From Lasioglossum baleicum (taxonomy: Eukaryota > Arthropoda > Insecta > Hymenoptera > Halictidae), in assembly GCF_051020765.1 (NCBI RefSeq), contig NC_134929.1:23884135-23948134 (forward strand): a DNA stretch of 64,000 bases. The letters run 5' to 3'. The notes beneath the pieces were generated by a model. It made no database searches and was not told the DNA's origin. It saw only the letters and a list, made by a program, of their open reading frames with translations. Shown one piece after another: positions 23,356 through 35,422 of this stretch; the first letter of the stretch is position 1; each line of letters starts with the position of its first letter. A program made the position numbers and the translations under genes.

Positions 23356-26300
23356 TTACGGTTCTATTAGCTACCAGGTCCGCGCGGTTCTCTTCTTATC
23401 GTTTGCATTGAATTCAAGTCGTGTTTACAGCCACAATTCGCATCAATAAATAAAGTTAGCATCGTTAGAATATTCATGTCGGTAATATTAGTGACATGAA
23501 AAATGTTGAAATTAATTTCTCTCTTCGAGAAAAGAAAATATGTTGCTACGTAAAATAAGAGAAACACGCGGGATCTGTGTGAATATCCGACTCGGTCCCG
23601 TACATAGAAAACAAATGATGAAAATCCCGCGGCGGGTCAGCGAATTCACGTAGCTACCAAGGGGAATCTACATTTTAATTTCTACATTTCAAAGTATAAA
23701 AAACCTGACCTGAAAATGAAAAGAACTGGAACGATCTCTGGAAATAGCTTCATAGAATTCATTCGACAGCGACTGTTAAAAATGTGCTTGAAAAACATAT
23801 TTCAGAGGTAAAAATTAAAATATTCTAAGGATTTCATATATTCTTTCGCGGAAGTAATAAACGGTTCAAATGGCATATATATAGAAGGGAAAATGAGGGT
23901 CCTCTTCACAGTTTTATGCTAAAAGTTCCTAGACAAACATTTCCATATTAGGTTGAGACGGTCAATATACACTTCGCACGTTATAATTTTATAATTTCAA
24001 CCGTATTCTCTGTATTCGTGACATATTCACCCATACTATTTTTGTTCAGTTAAAGTGCTCGATACTGCAGATAATTTAATTTGCAATGATTCGATCACAA
24101 CAACGACATAAAAATTCTACTTCTTAATATTTAAATAATAGATGATAATTCTCTTCTTCCAATAATATTTGTGGAATAATATCTTCGTTTAAGAAAGAGC
24201 TTTACACAGCGTCTCATAATAACTGATATCTAATTCTTGGCTTGCAATAATCGCGGAGCAACGTTTAAAACAATGTGTGCCGCAGGACTTGAGAGGCATC
24301 GATCCAAACCCCGATTACGCTAACGAAAGAAACGTCGATTACGGACGACCATGAGCACGGGAGCAAGTAAGTTGCTTACGAGGATTTTAAGCGAAAAATG
24401 GGGTTCGACCTCGTTATGCGGGCGGGAAATTAAGCGATTTCCGCGATTGTTTCCGCTTCCGTTCAGGCACGAGCAGCAGACGCGATCGATTTGGCTACCG
24501 AGCGCGCGTACGTAGTCGCGCGTAGCGTAAATGTTTCGCCTAACTACGATGCAGCTGCAAGACCACGAAACTTTATACTGCATTTGCAACAATGATGTCA
24601 GGATCGTTCGGTCTGCTTTCTCCTCCTCGCATTATTTCATCCGTGCCCCCTTCCCGTTCGCTCCGAAATATTGCACAGCTGCAAAAACTCGTTGCAACCG
24701 ATCCCCTGCACCAGGTTGCCAACCGAGTTATACAATTTTCCTTCATTGTCAACGAGAGTGGAACGTTACTCGATTTGACCGAAGTCCCCGTCTTCGTCAC
24801 GATCAGCTTTTACAGAAACGTGTACCATTTTGTTGCGATTTCGATGAAAAGATTTCGACGGAACAGGTCGAACTATTTTCTGCGATTAATTAGACTGATA
24901 TCCCGAATTCAATATTCTAACGGCGTCGAACGGTTTCATCGTCACTTTAATCGACGTTTTAAATATCGAAGCGAGACCCTCCGTTGGAATAAACTCCGAG
25001 TTCGTCTTGTTTTACCTTTGCGAAGCTAACCCAGCAACGAGGATGCCAAACAACCAAAGCTGATTGGCATATATCGACTTACGAACGCTCGCTGATCAAG
25101 CGGAATGTTCATTAATGAAATGGACGAGCGTGGATGAGCGAAAGAATTATGCGGTGATACGCCTACAGCTCCATCCGCGTTGCTCTTGGAAGGCGGCGAT
25201 AGATTCCAGTAATGCCATTGAAATTGCCTAATGAACGTCGAAGCAAATTTCCAATTGCCTTGGCAGTATACATATAACGAGACAAGTGATATTGTCCCCG
25301 ATAATTCGGAATCCATGCCAGGTAAAAGGAGCACATTAAGCCTTAAAATTAGAGGGCTTATCAATCTGAATCCTCGATAACGCGGCACGAATTTGAAACC
25401 GCGTAATCATGCGTTGATGTGCGTCCTTTGAACACTCGTTGCGCGATTAAAAGCAACCAGTTTTAATAGTAGAACATTTACCGTTCAATTTCTTGCATCC
25501 CGAAGACCGTAAGTCTTTATTAAAAACAATTTTATATTGGGCATTTCACTAAAAACCCAGAATAGAAAGGAGTATTCGTAAAAAGATCCGCAATTGAATG
25601 ATACGTAATTGATTTTCAAGTCCAATAAAGTTTTCCACGTAGCGAACGAACGAATGTCCGTTTAATTCCGCAAATATCTGCCCGTACCAATGAAAATTTC
25701 CATAAATATCCGCACCCTAGATACATATTACGCATAGCAACCGGAATTAATTATGTCCATTGTAATTAAACCCGCACCACACGAACCGCGGTCGTTCGCT
25801 CGAGTGTTAAGAACACACTACGAATCCCCGACACCGATAAAAAGTTTCAACCGTGCCGAATGAGTCGGCTCTAATTACTTAAATTACTTATCCGAAAGTT
25901 CGCCGGCAGAAGCCTCCGATTCGAAGATGCAAAATCATGTAAATGGAGTCTGTCTAAGAAATCTCTTCCTCTCAGATCGCCATCGAAACGAGTTACTTTC
26001 GTTCACGATTCGGACGTTGATTAGCTTGGGAAACTAGTTGGAAAAAGTTCGCAACAGTTCGACGACAGCGTCTTTCCCCATGAAATTAACTGAAGCACGT
26101 ATTCTCGGAGTGCTTAACCTCTGGGTCTATTCTGACCCAGAATTATCAGGCTTCCGTTGAAATCGTAATCGCGTTTAGTAGCGAGTACTTCAAATTATTG
26201 GATATTTTTATTGAGTCGAATGACAGGATTAGTAAGTAAACAATTCCAGATTTTTGTGGAATTCTTCATAGAATAACTAGACTGCGGATGTTTACGCGAA

Positions 26301-27293
26301 ATAAAAATGATGTGTATTATTGTAGGATAAAGGGGAGCCACATAGACATTTACTTCTTTCCTTGAAAATGATACAACAGTATTTTTATATTCTTTAAATA
26401 TAAAAGTCCCTCCGCCATTTCGGCTCACTCTGTATAAACGAACAAGTATAGAGCACCTGGAACAGCAGTTCACTGTTTTCGCTTCCATCAGCCGATATCT
26501 AATCAGTTCTAAATGGGGCCTCGGGTTCGGATAACGTTGCTCTATCGGTCGGCGCGCCGTAAAGCCCGCGGAAATTGGCGCGCAGTTTTATTTATTCGGC
26601 AATACTTTTTGATCACCCTATAAACGAGAGAAATACGCATTGCCGCGTTGCGTCGAAGGGCGATGCACCGGCAGTTACCGTTCTCTTGGGGCGGTTACCC
26701 CTTCCTCGTCAGTCCCACCACCATCGGTGACGGACTCGACCCTCGTCGACTCGGAACCCCCCCGGTCGAAGGGTTGGGATGGTCGATGCAGTGTTTCCAT
26801 AGAAACCAGACGCGCCGTCCGCCACCCCTTCCTACAATGCATTCAACCGAGGGTTGCAGTCTTCGCTTGAAAACGTACCGCTATTTCCCGGCAACAGTAG
26901 TCATCTTCCCGATGATCCGCCGTGTTACCCGCTACCCGCTACCCGCTACCCTTCGCCATCGAGTCGCAGACAGCCCAACGTCCGATGCATTTTTCTGTCA
27001 CCATGTGTTCCACCGACAGCGTTCGATACACGCTACCATTTCACTGTCACGTCTGACCGTCGCGTCGCCAGACCGATTATGTACCAATGTCGACCGCCGC
27101 GCCGTCCACGCGAACAAGTCCCTTCGCTCGTCTGAGCGCGGCACTGCCAACCTTCCACGAGTTTATTCGCAATGGGCTTTCTTCGTTATTTTGATCTTAT
27201 TCTCGCACTCATTCATATGGGATCCCTTCCATGCAGTATTCCGTAGATACTACATAGAGGAAAGTCGCCGTAACTTCTACAGAATATGTATTA
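23356..27293. other. Gene-free stretch, nothing recognised
   Basis: Moderate-GC DNA. A single end of MITE family D (CTAGACTGCGGATGTTTACG) lies at about 26278. A TTAACCTCTGGGTC motif at 26115 resembles TTAA-site element ends but has no partner. GC-rich sequence at 26640-27140 contains a CTACCCG triplication near 26930. Its 236-codon frame has no domain and overlaps other frames. Confidence 0.35.
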
Positions 27294-27751
27294 CACTGAG
27301 AAAAAAAAGTAGTTACTTCAATAACACGCGTGTTATTGTAATTTTTTTACTTCGATGAATATCAATGTATTCTTTTCAATAGTATGAAATTTAGAAGCAA
27401 ATCGTGATGTATTTGAATTATCTATCATGAAATGATTAAAAATATTATTCGATTCAATACCGTACATTATTATTCGTAATATTTCTCTTTTTCCTGCAAT
27501 CAGATATGTTGTTAAAAAAATTTGAGAAATGTATTGATTTATACTGGAATTGGTTTGAGGCCATATCTTATTTTTTTGAAAACATTGATGTCAAGCTATT
27601 CGCTTATATGATTGGCGGAAATGAGATTTGCTATTGAAATTCAATAGTATTAAATATTAAAATAAGTCCATATGATATTGGCACTATTCAATTGTACATC
27701 TTATTGAATCAACGTATATTTTTTTTGTTTCGACAGGATTTTTTCTCAGTG
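27294..27751. mobile_element. CACTGAG-ended MITE
   Basis: CACTGAGAAAAAAAA at the left is matched, inverted, by CACTGAGAAAAAATCC at the right. TA lies next to each end. The interior is AT-rich and non-coding. The end match is short, so boundaries are fairly sure but the class is unknown. Confidence 0.6.
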
Positions 27752-27765
27752 TAGAATACATAATA

Positions 27766-28754
27766 CAACCCCTGGCAGAATGTTTCCGATCGGAGGCATT
27801 GATGCGGATTTTAGAGAAAACATTCACAATTTAGAAGTAGAAAATATTGCTTTATGGAGTTTAAACTGATGGGAAATGAAAAGGGGCTTATTGAAGAACG
27901 AAAAACAACAAAATAACATAAGCTTCCATTTATTATAACAAAGAAACGAGAAAATAAACAAAATGTTACACGGAAAAAAGTTCCCGATTAACAGATCAGC
28001 TGGAAGAAAGTTTCCGATTCGATTACCACTGCCCATCACCAAAGTTCAACAATTACTGTTCGATGATTCTTCTATAGTTTTTTGCGCTGATTCCGAATCT
28101 GCCCTTACTTTTTCCCCTAGACGCACAGTTTTTGAGAAACTTGATTTAAAAAAAAAACATTTTTCAACTTTAAACAAACATTGTGATGTTATTATAAAAG
28201 ATATTGGATTGTTCTTTGCAGCAACAGATTTTGTAGACTTTCCCGAATACAGTGATATACAATATTAATACATTATGAATGTTTAAACACGTTTAAACAA
28301 TCACTAAAGGCGGAAAGACACCACTTTTGCACCAATTTTTAAGGATATTTTCGAAATTATCTCAAAAAATAAAGGTCCAGCGGAAAATCGGACTATACCA
28401 CGCGATAGAGCAGACTTTTATCTTGAGAAACCACTCTTTAAAGTTTGCAACATCAACGTTTTTTCGAATCAAAAAGCAAAATATCTTCGCCCGACGTGAG
28501 ATGCCGCCAGTGGCGCTCGTCATTAGTACGGCCGTTCGCCGCGCCGCACCGCATCCCGTCACTTATTTTCTCGTTTCTTTGTTATAATAAATGGAAGCTT
28601 ATGTTATTTTGATGTTTTTCATTCTTCAATAAGCCCCCTTTTATTTCCCATCAGTTTTAACTCCATAAAGTAATATTTTATACTTCTAAATTGTAAATGT
28701 TTTCTCTAAAATCCGTATCAATGCCTCCGATCGGAAACATTCTGCCAGGGGTTG
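27766..28754. mobile_element. Long-TIR DNA transposon, non-autonomous
   Basis: Inverted arms of about 192 bp (27766-27957 and 28563-28754) start CAACCCCTGGCAGAATGTTT and differ by only a few bases and small indels. TA flanks both ends. CAACCCCTGGC-type ends occur in some insect Tc1-like elements, which is recollection and not tested. The 605-bp centre has a 101-codon + strand frame (27963-28268) with no recognised domain. Confidence 0.75.
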
Positions 28755-30625
28755 TATATGTATGTATACTAATTCTAAATTGCGTATTAGATGATGTGAC
28801 GTAGCCTTAAAAAAATTGACATTTTTACAATGTCAATAATGGACAAACGAAAACTAAGGATACGAAATTGAAAATCCAAAATGTCCGTAGCGATACCGGC
28901 GAGTTCCCTTTGGCTCTTCCGATGCTAATGAACGTGTCCTCGAGCCGCGCTCTCGCCTATTCCGTCGAAAAATAATTGCACACGGCGCGGCGATCTATTC
29001 ACGACGCTCGATCGGACTCACGGCGCGGCGCGGCGCGGCATGGCATCGGAAGGGGCTGCATGGAATGAACGTGCAAAGGATCTTGTCGTTTCTCGCGATT
29101 TCCTCGATGCACTTAGGCGCGATTGCTAAGTACCGGCTTACAAAGGTGACCCGGCGAGGGGCGACAAGATTTATGGTCCGCCCTTGAGTGTTCTTCCGAG
29201 GAGATCCGATCGCCTAGACAGCCAGCAGAATTAATGCCATTGCCGTGTACATAGACGCTGGACCGCGCTGTTATAAAAACCCGCGGGCCCGGGATACACG
29301 GCTATCTTCGTCCTCGGGAGCAAAAGAGGAACAAGAAGAAACCTAACTCGAGGATATGCCCGGCCGCCTCTCTCAGGACCTTACCCTCGGTTGCCGCGTC
29401 TGCATTACCAACAACTGGTTATTCTATTAACGAGAGAGGATAAGTAATTTCAGTCGTTTCACCTTCGCGAATCGCCTCACTAAATCACCGATCTATTGGT
29501 TTTAACTTCGTCGGGAACTTCTCTGCGGATTCGATTGCATTCCCATCAGTTTCCTTCCTCGAAGCGAACGGACGACCGGCAAACCTGTCCGTGTCCGTGT
29601 CCGTTTCGCTTTCGCGTTTGTTCGCGAACGCGAAACTCACGGTCTCCACCCACCTCTGTTCCAACGGAGCCGAGAGAGATATCCGAAGTTTCGTATTGCT
29701 GATATCTTTCACCGGAACGAGATCAAACGACTCGCCTGCTGCGATAACGGCGCGCAGAACTTTATGCTAATCGTACCTCGCGTACGAAGTCAAAGGAGCT
29801 TGGAATTACAGAACATTTTGCTTACTTCGCGAGTCGTTCCGGCGATCTACTAATAAACAAGATATGTAAATTCTCTTAGAGGTTCGTGTCAAGTTGATAT
29901 TAGCAAATTTTTTTAAAGTTACTAGTAGAAGTCCGATGGCACTTCATTCTCTCCTTCCTTGCCAGTCTGTGAATTGGCAGTGCTCTTCAATAATAGGAAA
30001 TTCTCACGATGCAGATAATCGTAAAGACAATAAACATCTTTCACAATGTCCAAAAGTATTCCTGTTTGAAATCACGAGACTGTTTCGATGTTATAGTGCA
30101 AGGGGTTCTTCACGATTACAACCCAGTCGTTAAAAAGCCTATTAGCAGGCTGAAACAGTTAAAGCGTTAACGACAAATTTCTTTGGCTGGTATCGAAACC
30201 GTATTCGCCGTCGAAGGGTCGATTGATCTTTACGGCGGGCCGTGAAGAGGTTCGATCAGATACGCCTGTTCAACAGCTCGAAGAAGCAATCGTTCTATCG
30301 ACCATTGGGCAGCTATTACCATTCGTGGGAGTACACGGGAGCTTCGCCCTTAGTTAGGAGGTTGATTTGAGACCTTTCTTGTCCAAGGTCGTAGATCGTA
30401 GTCGGCGAACGAGCTATAGGCGTCGTTTCCGCGTGTGCGCGTGCGCCCCCATCTGGAGTAGACAGCCTGTGGATGAGAAACGTGACGGGGAAGTAGAGAG
30501 TTGATACACTTCAGGGTCCTGGATGTCGACGAGGGGTAGTAAGGGGAGAAAGCGGCGTGACCCCTGAACGACGTTCATCGATCGGGGTGTACGCACCCTG
30601 CCTGCTCCCAGCACCGCTCTCTTCT
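28755..30625. other. Gene-free stretch with a GC-rich, possibly promoter-like patch
   Basis: GC-rich around 28950-29400, with GGCGC repeats at 29020-29038. A TATAAAA at 29272 is followed by very GC-rich sequence. No initiator motif or coding exon could be tied to it. Confidence 0.3.
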
Positions 30626-30630
30626 ATCTT

Positions 30631-30769
30631 TGCTTCTCCTTCCTCTCGCCCCTCCTCACCTGACGGTCCTGCTCCCACCTTCCGACGTTTCCGCCGTCTC
30701 TCCCCCCTGTGCACGACGACGCGACGTTTTCTCATCGTCCACTGTCTCGGTGCTTTCACATTTTCAATA
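30631..30769. repeat. Local duplication, copy 1
   Basis: Similar to 31321-31425 through CTCCTCA...GATCCTGCTCCC-type sequence, TGTGCAC, TCATCGTC and TGCT(T/C)TCACATTTT. The similarity ends exactly where a mariner end begins at 30770. Confidence 0.55.
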
Positions 30770-30861
30770 TTGGCTTGGAACGAAAGGTCGTGGCGTTTTA
30801 AAAGTAAAACTCAAAGATAAAATTAAGATTCGTAGGTTTATTCGATAACTTGATAAGTTAC
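30770..30861. mobile_element. Mariner end remnant
   Basis: TTGGCTTGGAACGAAAGGTC follows TA at 30768-30769 and continues with GTGGCGTTTT and AGTAAAACTCAA. This parallels the mariner end at 4901. No transposase and no opposite end were found. A TTAA MITE follows at 30862. Confidence 0.6.
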
Positions 30862-31108
30862 TTAACACTTTACCTACCGGAAGCCTATTAATAGGATTTT
30901 CAATAATTTTGCTGTACCAAAAGAAAGCACAGAAATTTTCTTTTACATTACAATCTTAAATGAAACTATTAGATGGCGTTATTGATGGTGTCTTGTTAGT
31001 TCATAATGAAAATTGCTGTTACCATTGATGGTTCCATTAAAAAGTGTTCAGCCATGAACCATGGACTTTTCAAAATTAAGCAATAATCACCGGTCGGTAA
31101 TGTGTTAA
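30862..31108 (-). mobile_element. TTAA-site MITE, family A copy 3
   Basis: Same orientation as 9592-9838 and very similar to it. Ends TTAACACTTTACCTACCGG and, inverted, TTAACACATTACCGACCGG, both with TTAA. Retains CCTATTAATAGG. Confidence 0.85.
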
Positions 31109-31320
31109 GAAATGACCGAAAGTAATAGAATAGAATGCAAACTATGCTTTGGTTACCATGTTAATATTATCTTTTAATTTTAATTAAAAAACGCTATATG
31201 AAAGCATTCATATAAATATTCGTAATATACGCAAACACACACACACACACATCATGGAACCAAATAAATAAGCTAAAGATACTGCGTCAAATAAACAAAA
31301 TAGCTAGAATGAGTATCTTC

Positions 31321-31425
31321 GTTTCTCCTTCTTCGCAGCCCTCCTCATTTGATGATCCTGCTCCCTTTTCTGTGCACAGCGTTTTTTCATCGTCACCTGT
31401 CTTTCGATGCTCTCACATTTTAAAT
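31321..31425. repeat. Local duplication, copy 2
   Basis: Partner of 30631-30769, about 690 bp downstream in direct orientation, with substitutions and small deletions. Confidence 0.55.
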
Positions 31426-32278
31426 ATTTTACTGTATCTTCCCGAGTCGTGAAGCCGCTGCAGCCACCAATAAAAATACCAGAGCTCCGACCATTAACCT
31501 TCGAACGACCGGCGTCCAACGCTGAACACCGATATCGAGAGCAACCCTCCACGAAACTTCGGTTCCTCCGCCTGTAACACTGGTTCTCGAACCGTTGCAC
31601 GATCTGTTGTGATGTGAGCTGTTATAATATTCACCGAACGCTGCACACCTAATTCTCTTTTTATAAGAGAACCTGCAGAGCTGTCAATCGTCTATTTCGA
31701 TCAAATTTAAGTGATTCTCGCAGAAATAACAGTGAGTTTCTAACAACAAAATACTAATTCCTTTCCTCTGAAATGGTATCTCTTATTCTCTCCAGGAATA
31801 TACTTTCCGCTGAACTCGACGAAAAGGTTGAACGAAAAGTAATCCGAATTTATCGCTTCTAGAAAAATCGTTTTAGCGAATGGAAAACAGAAATGGTGGG
31901 CTGCACATTATTCCTTTCGTTGGCCTTTCTACTTTTCTACGTAGCCGCTCCGCTACGTTAATGCTTTTGTTAAGGACGAGTAAGCTTTGAAACCCGGCAC
32001 AAAAGAATTGACTTCTCGTTCTGTGCCTTCAGCTACATCCGCGGTACAATCTACTCCGAGTCTTCATTGCTCTGGAACCGGTAGTTTCGAAAGTGTTCAT
32101 TTAATTTTGGGAAAGGTTGAAATCAAATGGGGGACCGGTGTCTGCGTATCGAAATGGCGGAGTGGAAATGGTCGCAGGCGTAAAATCGTCAATAGTTTCG
32201 CGACGGGTTTCAGAAGCTTGCACGACGCTCGAAAGCAGCCGCGAAGGAAAATAAAAATGATAAATGAAGGAAAATCTG

Positions 32279-32316
<38 letters not shown>

Positions 32317-32842
32317 CTGCTTTTCGTTATTTAAAATACTTGAATAGATGCATATTTAATATGATGAATAACCGAGAAATTTTACGGGAAAAATTTGCTG
32401 TATCGAACGCGCCGTGGTCCAGCTGGCCTGAAATATAACATTGTTCGCGAATAATGCCAGCGTCGCGGGTCTGCAGCTCCTCGTCGTCGTGGCCGAAGTA
32501 CGCGTTCTTCAGCATTCGCTATGCTAAATGTAGCTTTCCGGCGACCTCCAGTCCGCGAGTACTTCCCTCAGGAGCATTCACCTTTTATCTTGGGACTCGA
32601 TCGAAATTCCTGCACGAAGGCATCGCGTACCAGAGAGAAGAGTAGCTAACCCGACATCAGAAGTATTTCCTGGAGCGGCGAGACGCTCTTTGTTCTACCC
32701 GTTCGATTATTCTCTTTTTCTCTTCTTCCTTCCTCCTTCTTCTACCCGGACTCCTCCTACACCCCCGCTTCCACCTCCGCCGGCTCCTCACGTTGTCTAC
32801 CCCGCTCTGCTACACCTGGACTCTCCTTCTCCTTCTCCTTCT

Positions 32843-32849
<7 letters not shown>

Positions 32850-32931
<82 letters not shown>
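32850..32931. repeat. (CT)n microsatellite, about 80 bp
   Basis: An almost pure CT run, with shorter runs at 32281-32312 and 33094-33127. GAGA-type sites on the opposite strand could bind GAGA factor, but no function is shown. Confidence 0.9.
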
Positions 32932-32933
<2 letters not shown>

Positions 32934-33089
32934 TTTCTCTCTCGGCGATCGCGGTGTCTTCGTTTGTTCCCTGGAAAAGCGAATGCGTCGTCGCGCGGAA
33001 CACCATGAATTCACTCGTGCCAAGTGGAAGAGGTACGATAACCTTCGCATTCATGACCTTGGACTTAGAGGGGTACCAGGGTCCCCACT

Positions 33090-33130
<41 letters not shown>

Positions 33131-33510
33131 CTCGCTCTCTTCGTTCGCTGTTTTTCGCCCGTTTTGCTCCTCTTCTATCTGTGTCTATCTACCCACGACC
33201 GCTCAGGTGAAACACGACCGTTCGGTCGGCCCGATCTAATTAGAGGGACGACATCCTTTCATCGTCCGTCGTTCGCGGGTCACAACCAACAAGTCAAACC
33301 GTTCAGGAGAGGAAGAGGCGAGAGGGAAAGAGAGAAAGCCAACGTTGCGTGGGAGCAACCTCGTGAAGGCGATCTAACGTCGCGACGAGAACAACTTCCG
33401 GCTTGTACTGTCGTGGGTGAAGTGTCGCCGAATGGCAGTCAGCCAGACCGATCGTCAGCCTGCTCTTCCGCTGATGGTCGACCCCAATCGACATGTTGCT
33501 TGAACAACTA

Positions 33511-35094
33511 TCCCGTGGTTGAAATTTCCATAGTTCCATACTTATTTGTTGGCAATTTTGGTTCATTTATAAAAAAATAAATAGACTAAGTATTTATGTC
33601 ATATTAAGATGATTACAAAGACATCTGAATAGTTTCAAAATAGAATGTCTTCTTATTCAAGTGATAAATTGAAAAAGTATGTATTTTTGATGAAGGTTTG
33701 TGCGAAATTTCTATAGTTCCACTCAATATAATACTTTATTTATCTTACAAAACCTACACGTTTTATTTAGTAATTGTATATTCCTACCATTTTTCGAAAA
33801 AATTAACTTGAAAAACTCGATGAGTCATACTTCTAATTATGGTTTGTAACGTCGATATACATCTATGCTCCTCCACGCTTGTCTTATACTACTTTAAGTT
33901 CTGCAACGTAGCGAATTGTTTTCCATTTGCGTACACCTTGCGAGATAGTGTTTCCCAAAGATTCTCTATGGGGTTAAGGTCCGGAAATCGGGCGGGCCAC
34001 TGCATTAATTAAATATTTTTCTTTTGAAACCATTCCTTGCTGATTCTTGAAGTGTGGACGACTGTATTACCTTGTTGGAATACATAATCATCCAAATCCA
34101 TTTCTTCCATGAACGGAATTAGAGCGACTTCCAAAAGTTCTGTGTATTTTTCAAAATCCATTTTCGTTGATATCCAACACATCGGGGTCTTTGCGGAAAA
34201 GCTAAATGCAGCCCAAACCATGACACTTCCACCAAAATTTCGACTCATGGCAATGTCATGTGGTCTACTCAAATCGTGCTAATAGTACTTAAAACCACCT
34301 GGTCCGTACAAATTAAACTTTTCCTCATCCGAAAAAATTACTTTTTCCAATTCTTCAATCCACGACATATGAGTTCTAGCAAAAGCGAGTCTTGCTTCTT
34401 TATGACAATGCGTTAAAGGCGGTTTTGAATCCTTTTTCGTCCATACGAAGCGCTTACTTCTCTTTAGGATTTGTTGAACACGTCTTTGAGATACTGGGAG
34501 ACCGAAATCCGTTTTTATCTGCCGTGCTGTTACATTTTGATTTGATGCAGTACGTAAAATTAACGAAGTTTACGTTCGACTCAACTTTTTATTTCTACCC
34601 TTCGGATGATTTGTGCCGTATAAATCACCTAACTTAACAAAATTATTTATAGACATGATGGGATTTGTTTATATTTAAGGCAATTTGCCTGTTAGACAGC
34701 CCTCCATCTTTATAAGCCTTTATTTTAATCTGCTTTTCTACATTTAAATAATTTATTTCGTGGGATATTAAGAAAAATCGATATAACCTAAAAATATATC
34801 CTATTGTATAAAAATAAAAGTAAATCAAGTAAGTATATTTTTGTACACAGTACTCGCACTGTTAAAGATAAAGGAATATATCAGCTGGAACTATGGTAAT
34901 TTCGCTGGAATTTTCAATAAAATATCAAATATAACTGTAATAATCGAAGCTAATCGCAACAATCGAAATATCAGTCAAGAAATTTATTGTAACCGAAGAA
35001 GTAATCACGCTCAGTCGGTAACAATGAAAAACTCAGTCGATAACGATCAAAAACAGGAAAATTTTTAGTGGAACTACGGAAATGTCGACCACTG
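33511..35094 (-). mobile_element. Tc1-like transposon with IR/DR ends, inactive
   Basis: The outer inverted ends share GTGGT(T/C)GA(A/C)ATTTCC and TAGTTCCA. A second, inner copy of the same 18-bp motif lies inside each end: 33521 and 33704 on the left, 34886 and 35069 on the right. The spacing is exactly 183 bp on both sides. This inverted-repeat/direct-repeat layout is known from several Tc1-like elements (Bari, Sleeping Beauty group). Between the ends lies a broken DD34E transposase on the minus strand. Confidence 0.85.
33830..34760 (-). pseudogene. Tc1-like transposase pseudogene
   Basis: Reading the minus strand, the N-terminus shows a homeodomain-like HTH (VEKQIKIKAYKDGGLSNRQI, about 34660-34760). 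The catalytic core follows: a VIFSDE block with the first Asp (about 34335), GGSVMVWAAFS (34200-34230), a QQGN block, and FPDLNPIENLWE with the Glu (codon 33964-33966). The second catalytic Asp is replaced by Gly (codon 34069-34071, QQGN instead of QQDN). The spacing to the Glu is 34 residues, so this is a DD34E family member. Stops at 34279-34281 and about 34009, plus frame changes in the N-terminal half, confirm that it is dead. Confidence 0.85.
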
Positions 35095-35422
35095 TGTCCC
35101 GTGGTTCGAACAATGCAGACAATTCTACAGAAATCGTTACTTCTCGACTGCGGTCGCGTTATGCGCTCACAAAGTTTTCTATTTTGTTTTCACCGTATGA
35201 AATCTTTTAAACAACTAAATTGAATTTTCTAATTTTGACAGCTTCGAGGATTTATGATTAGTAGAGACTGCGGATGCTTACGCAAAATAAGAATGGTCTG
35301 CATCAATTACAATGAACGGGAGCCAAAGCGAAATTTCTCATTTGCTTTTCGTTTGTAGCGTTCGTATGTATGAGCTGCAACGAAATTCTAGCGGCATTTC
35401 GTAATTAGATGCAATTTTCACG
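35095..35422. other. Spacer with MITE family D end
   Basis: AGAGACTGCGGATGCTTACG at about 35263 and the next ~60 bp match the family D end at 26278. No opposite end was found nearby. Confidence 0.5.

Larger units (their letters stand above)
31109..33510. other. Gene-free stretch dominated by microsatellites
   Basis: Contains CA repeats (31233-31251), the second copy of the local duplication (31321-31425), and CT tracts at 32281-32312, 32850-32931 and 33094-33127. The 296-codon frame at 32690-33580 is mostly SLSLSL from the CT tract and is not considered a gene. Confidence 0.5.

Noticed and set aside
26115..26145. TTAACCTCTGGGTC...GACCCAGA resembling a TTAA-element end
   Set aside because: No opposite end and no second copy; a short local palindrome alone is not enough.
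26648..27358. 236-codon + strand frame in a GC-rich patch
   Set aside because: No domain, overlaps other long frames, and ends in the left end of a MITE.
32690..33580. 296-codon frame with long SLSLSL run
   Set aside because: Most of it is a translated CT microsatellite; the remainder has no domain.
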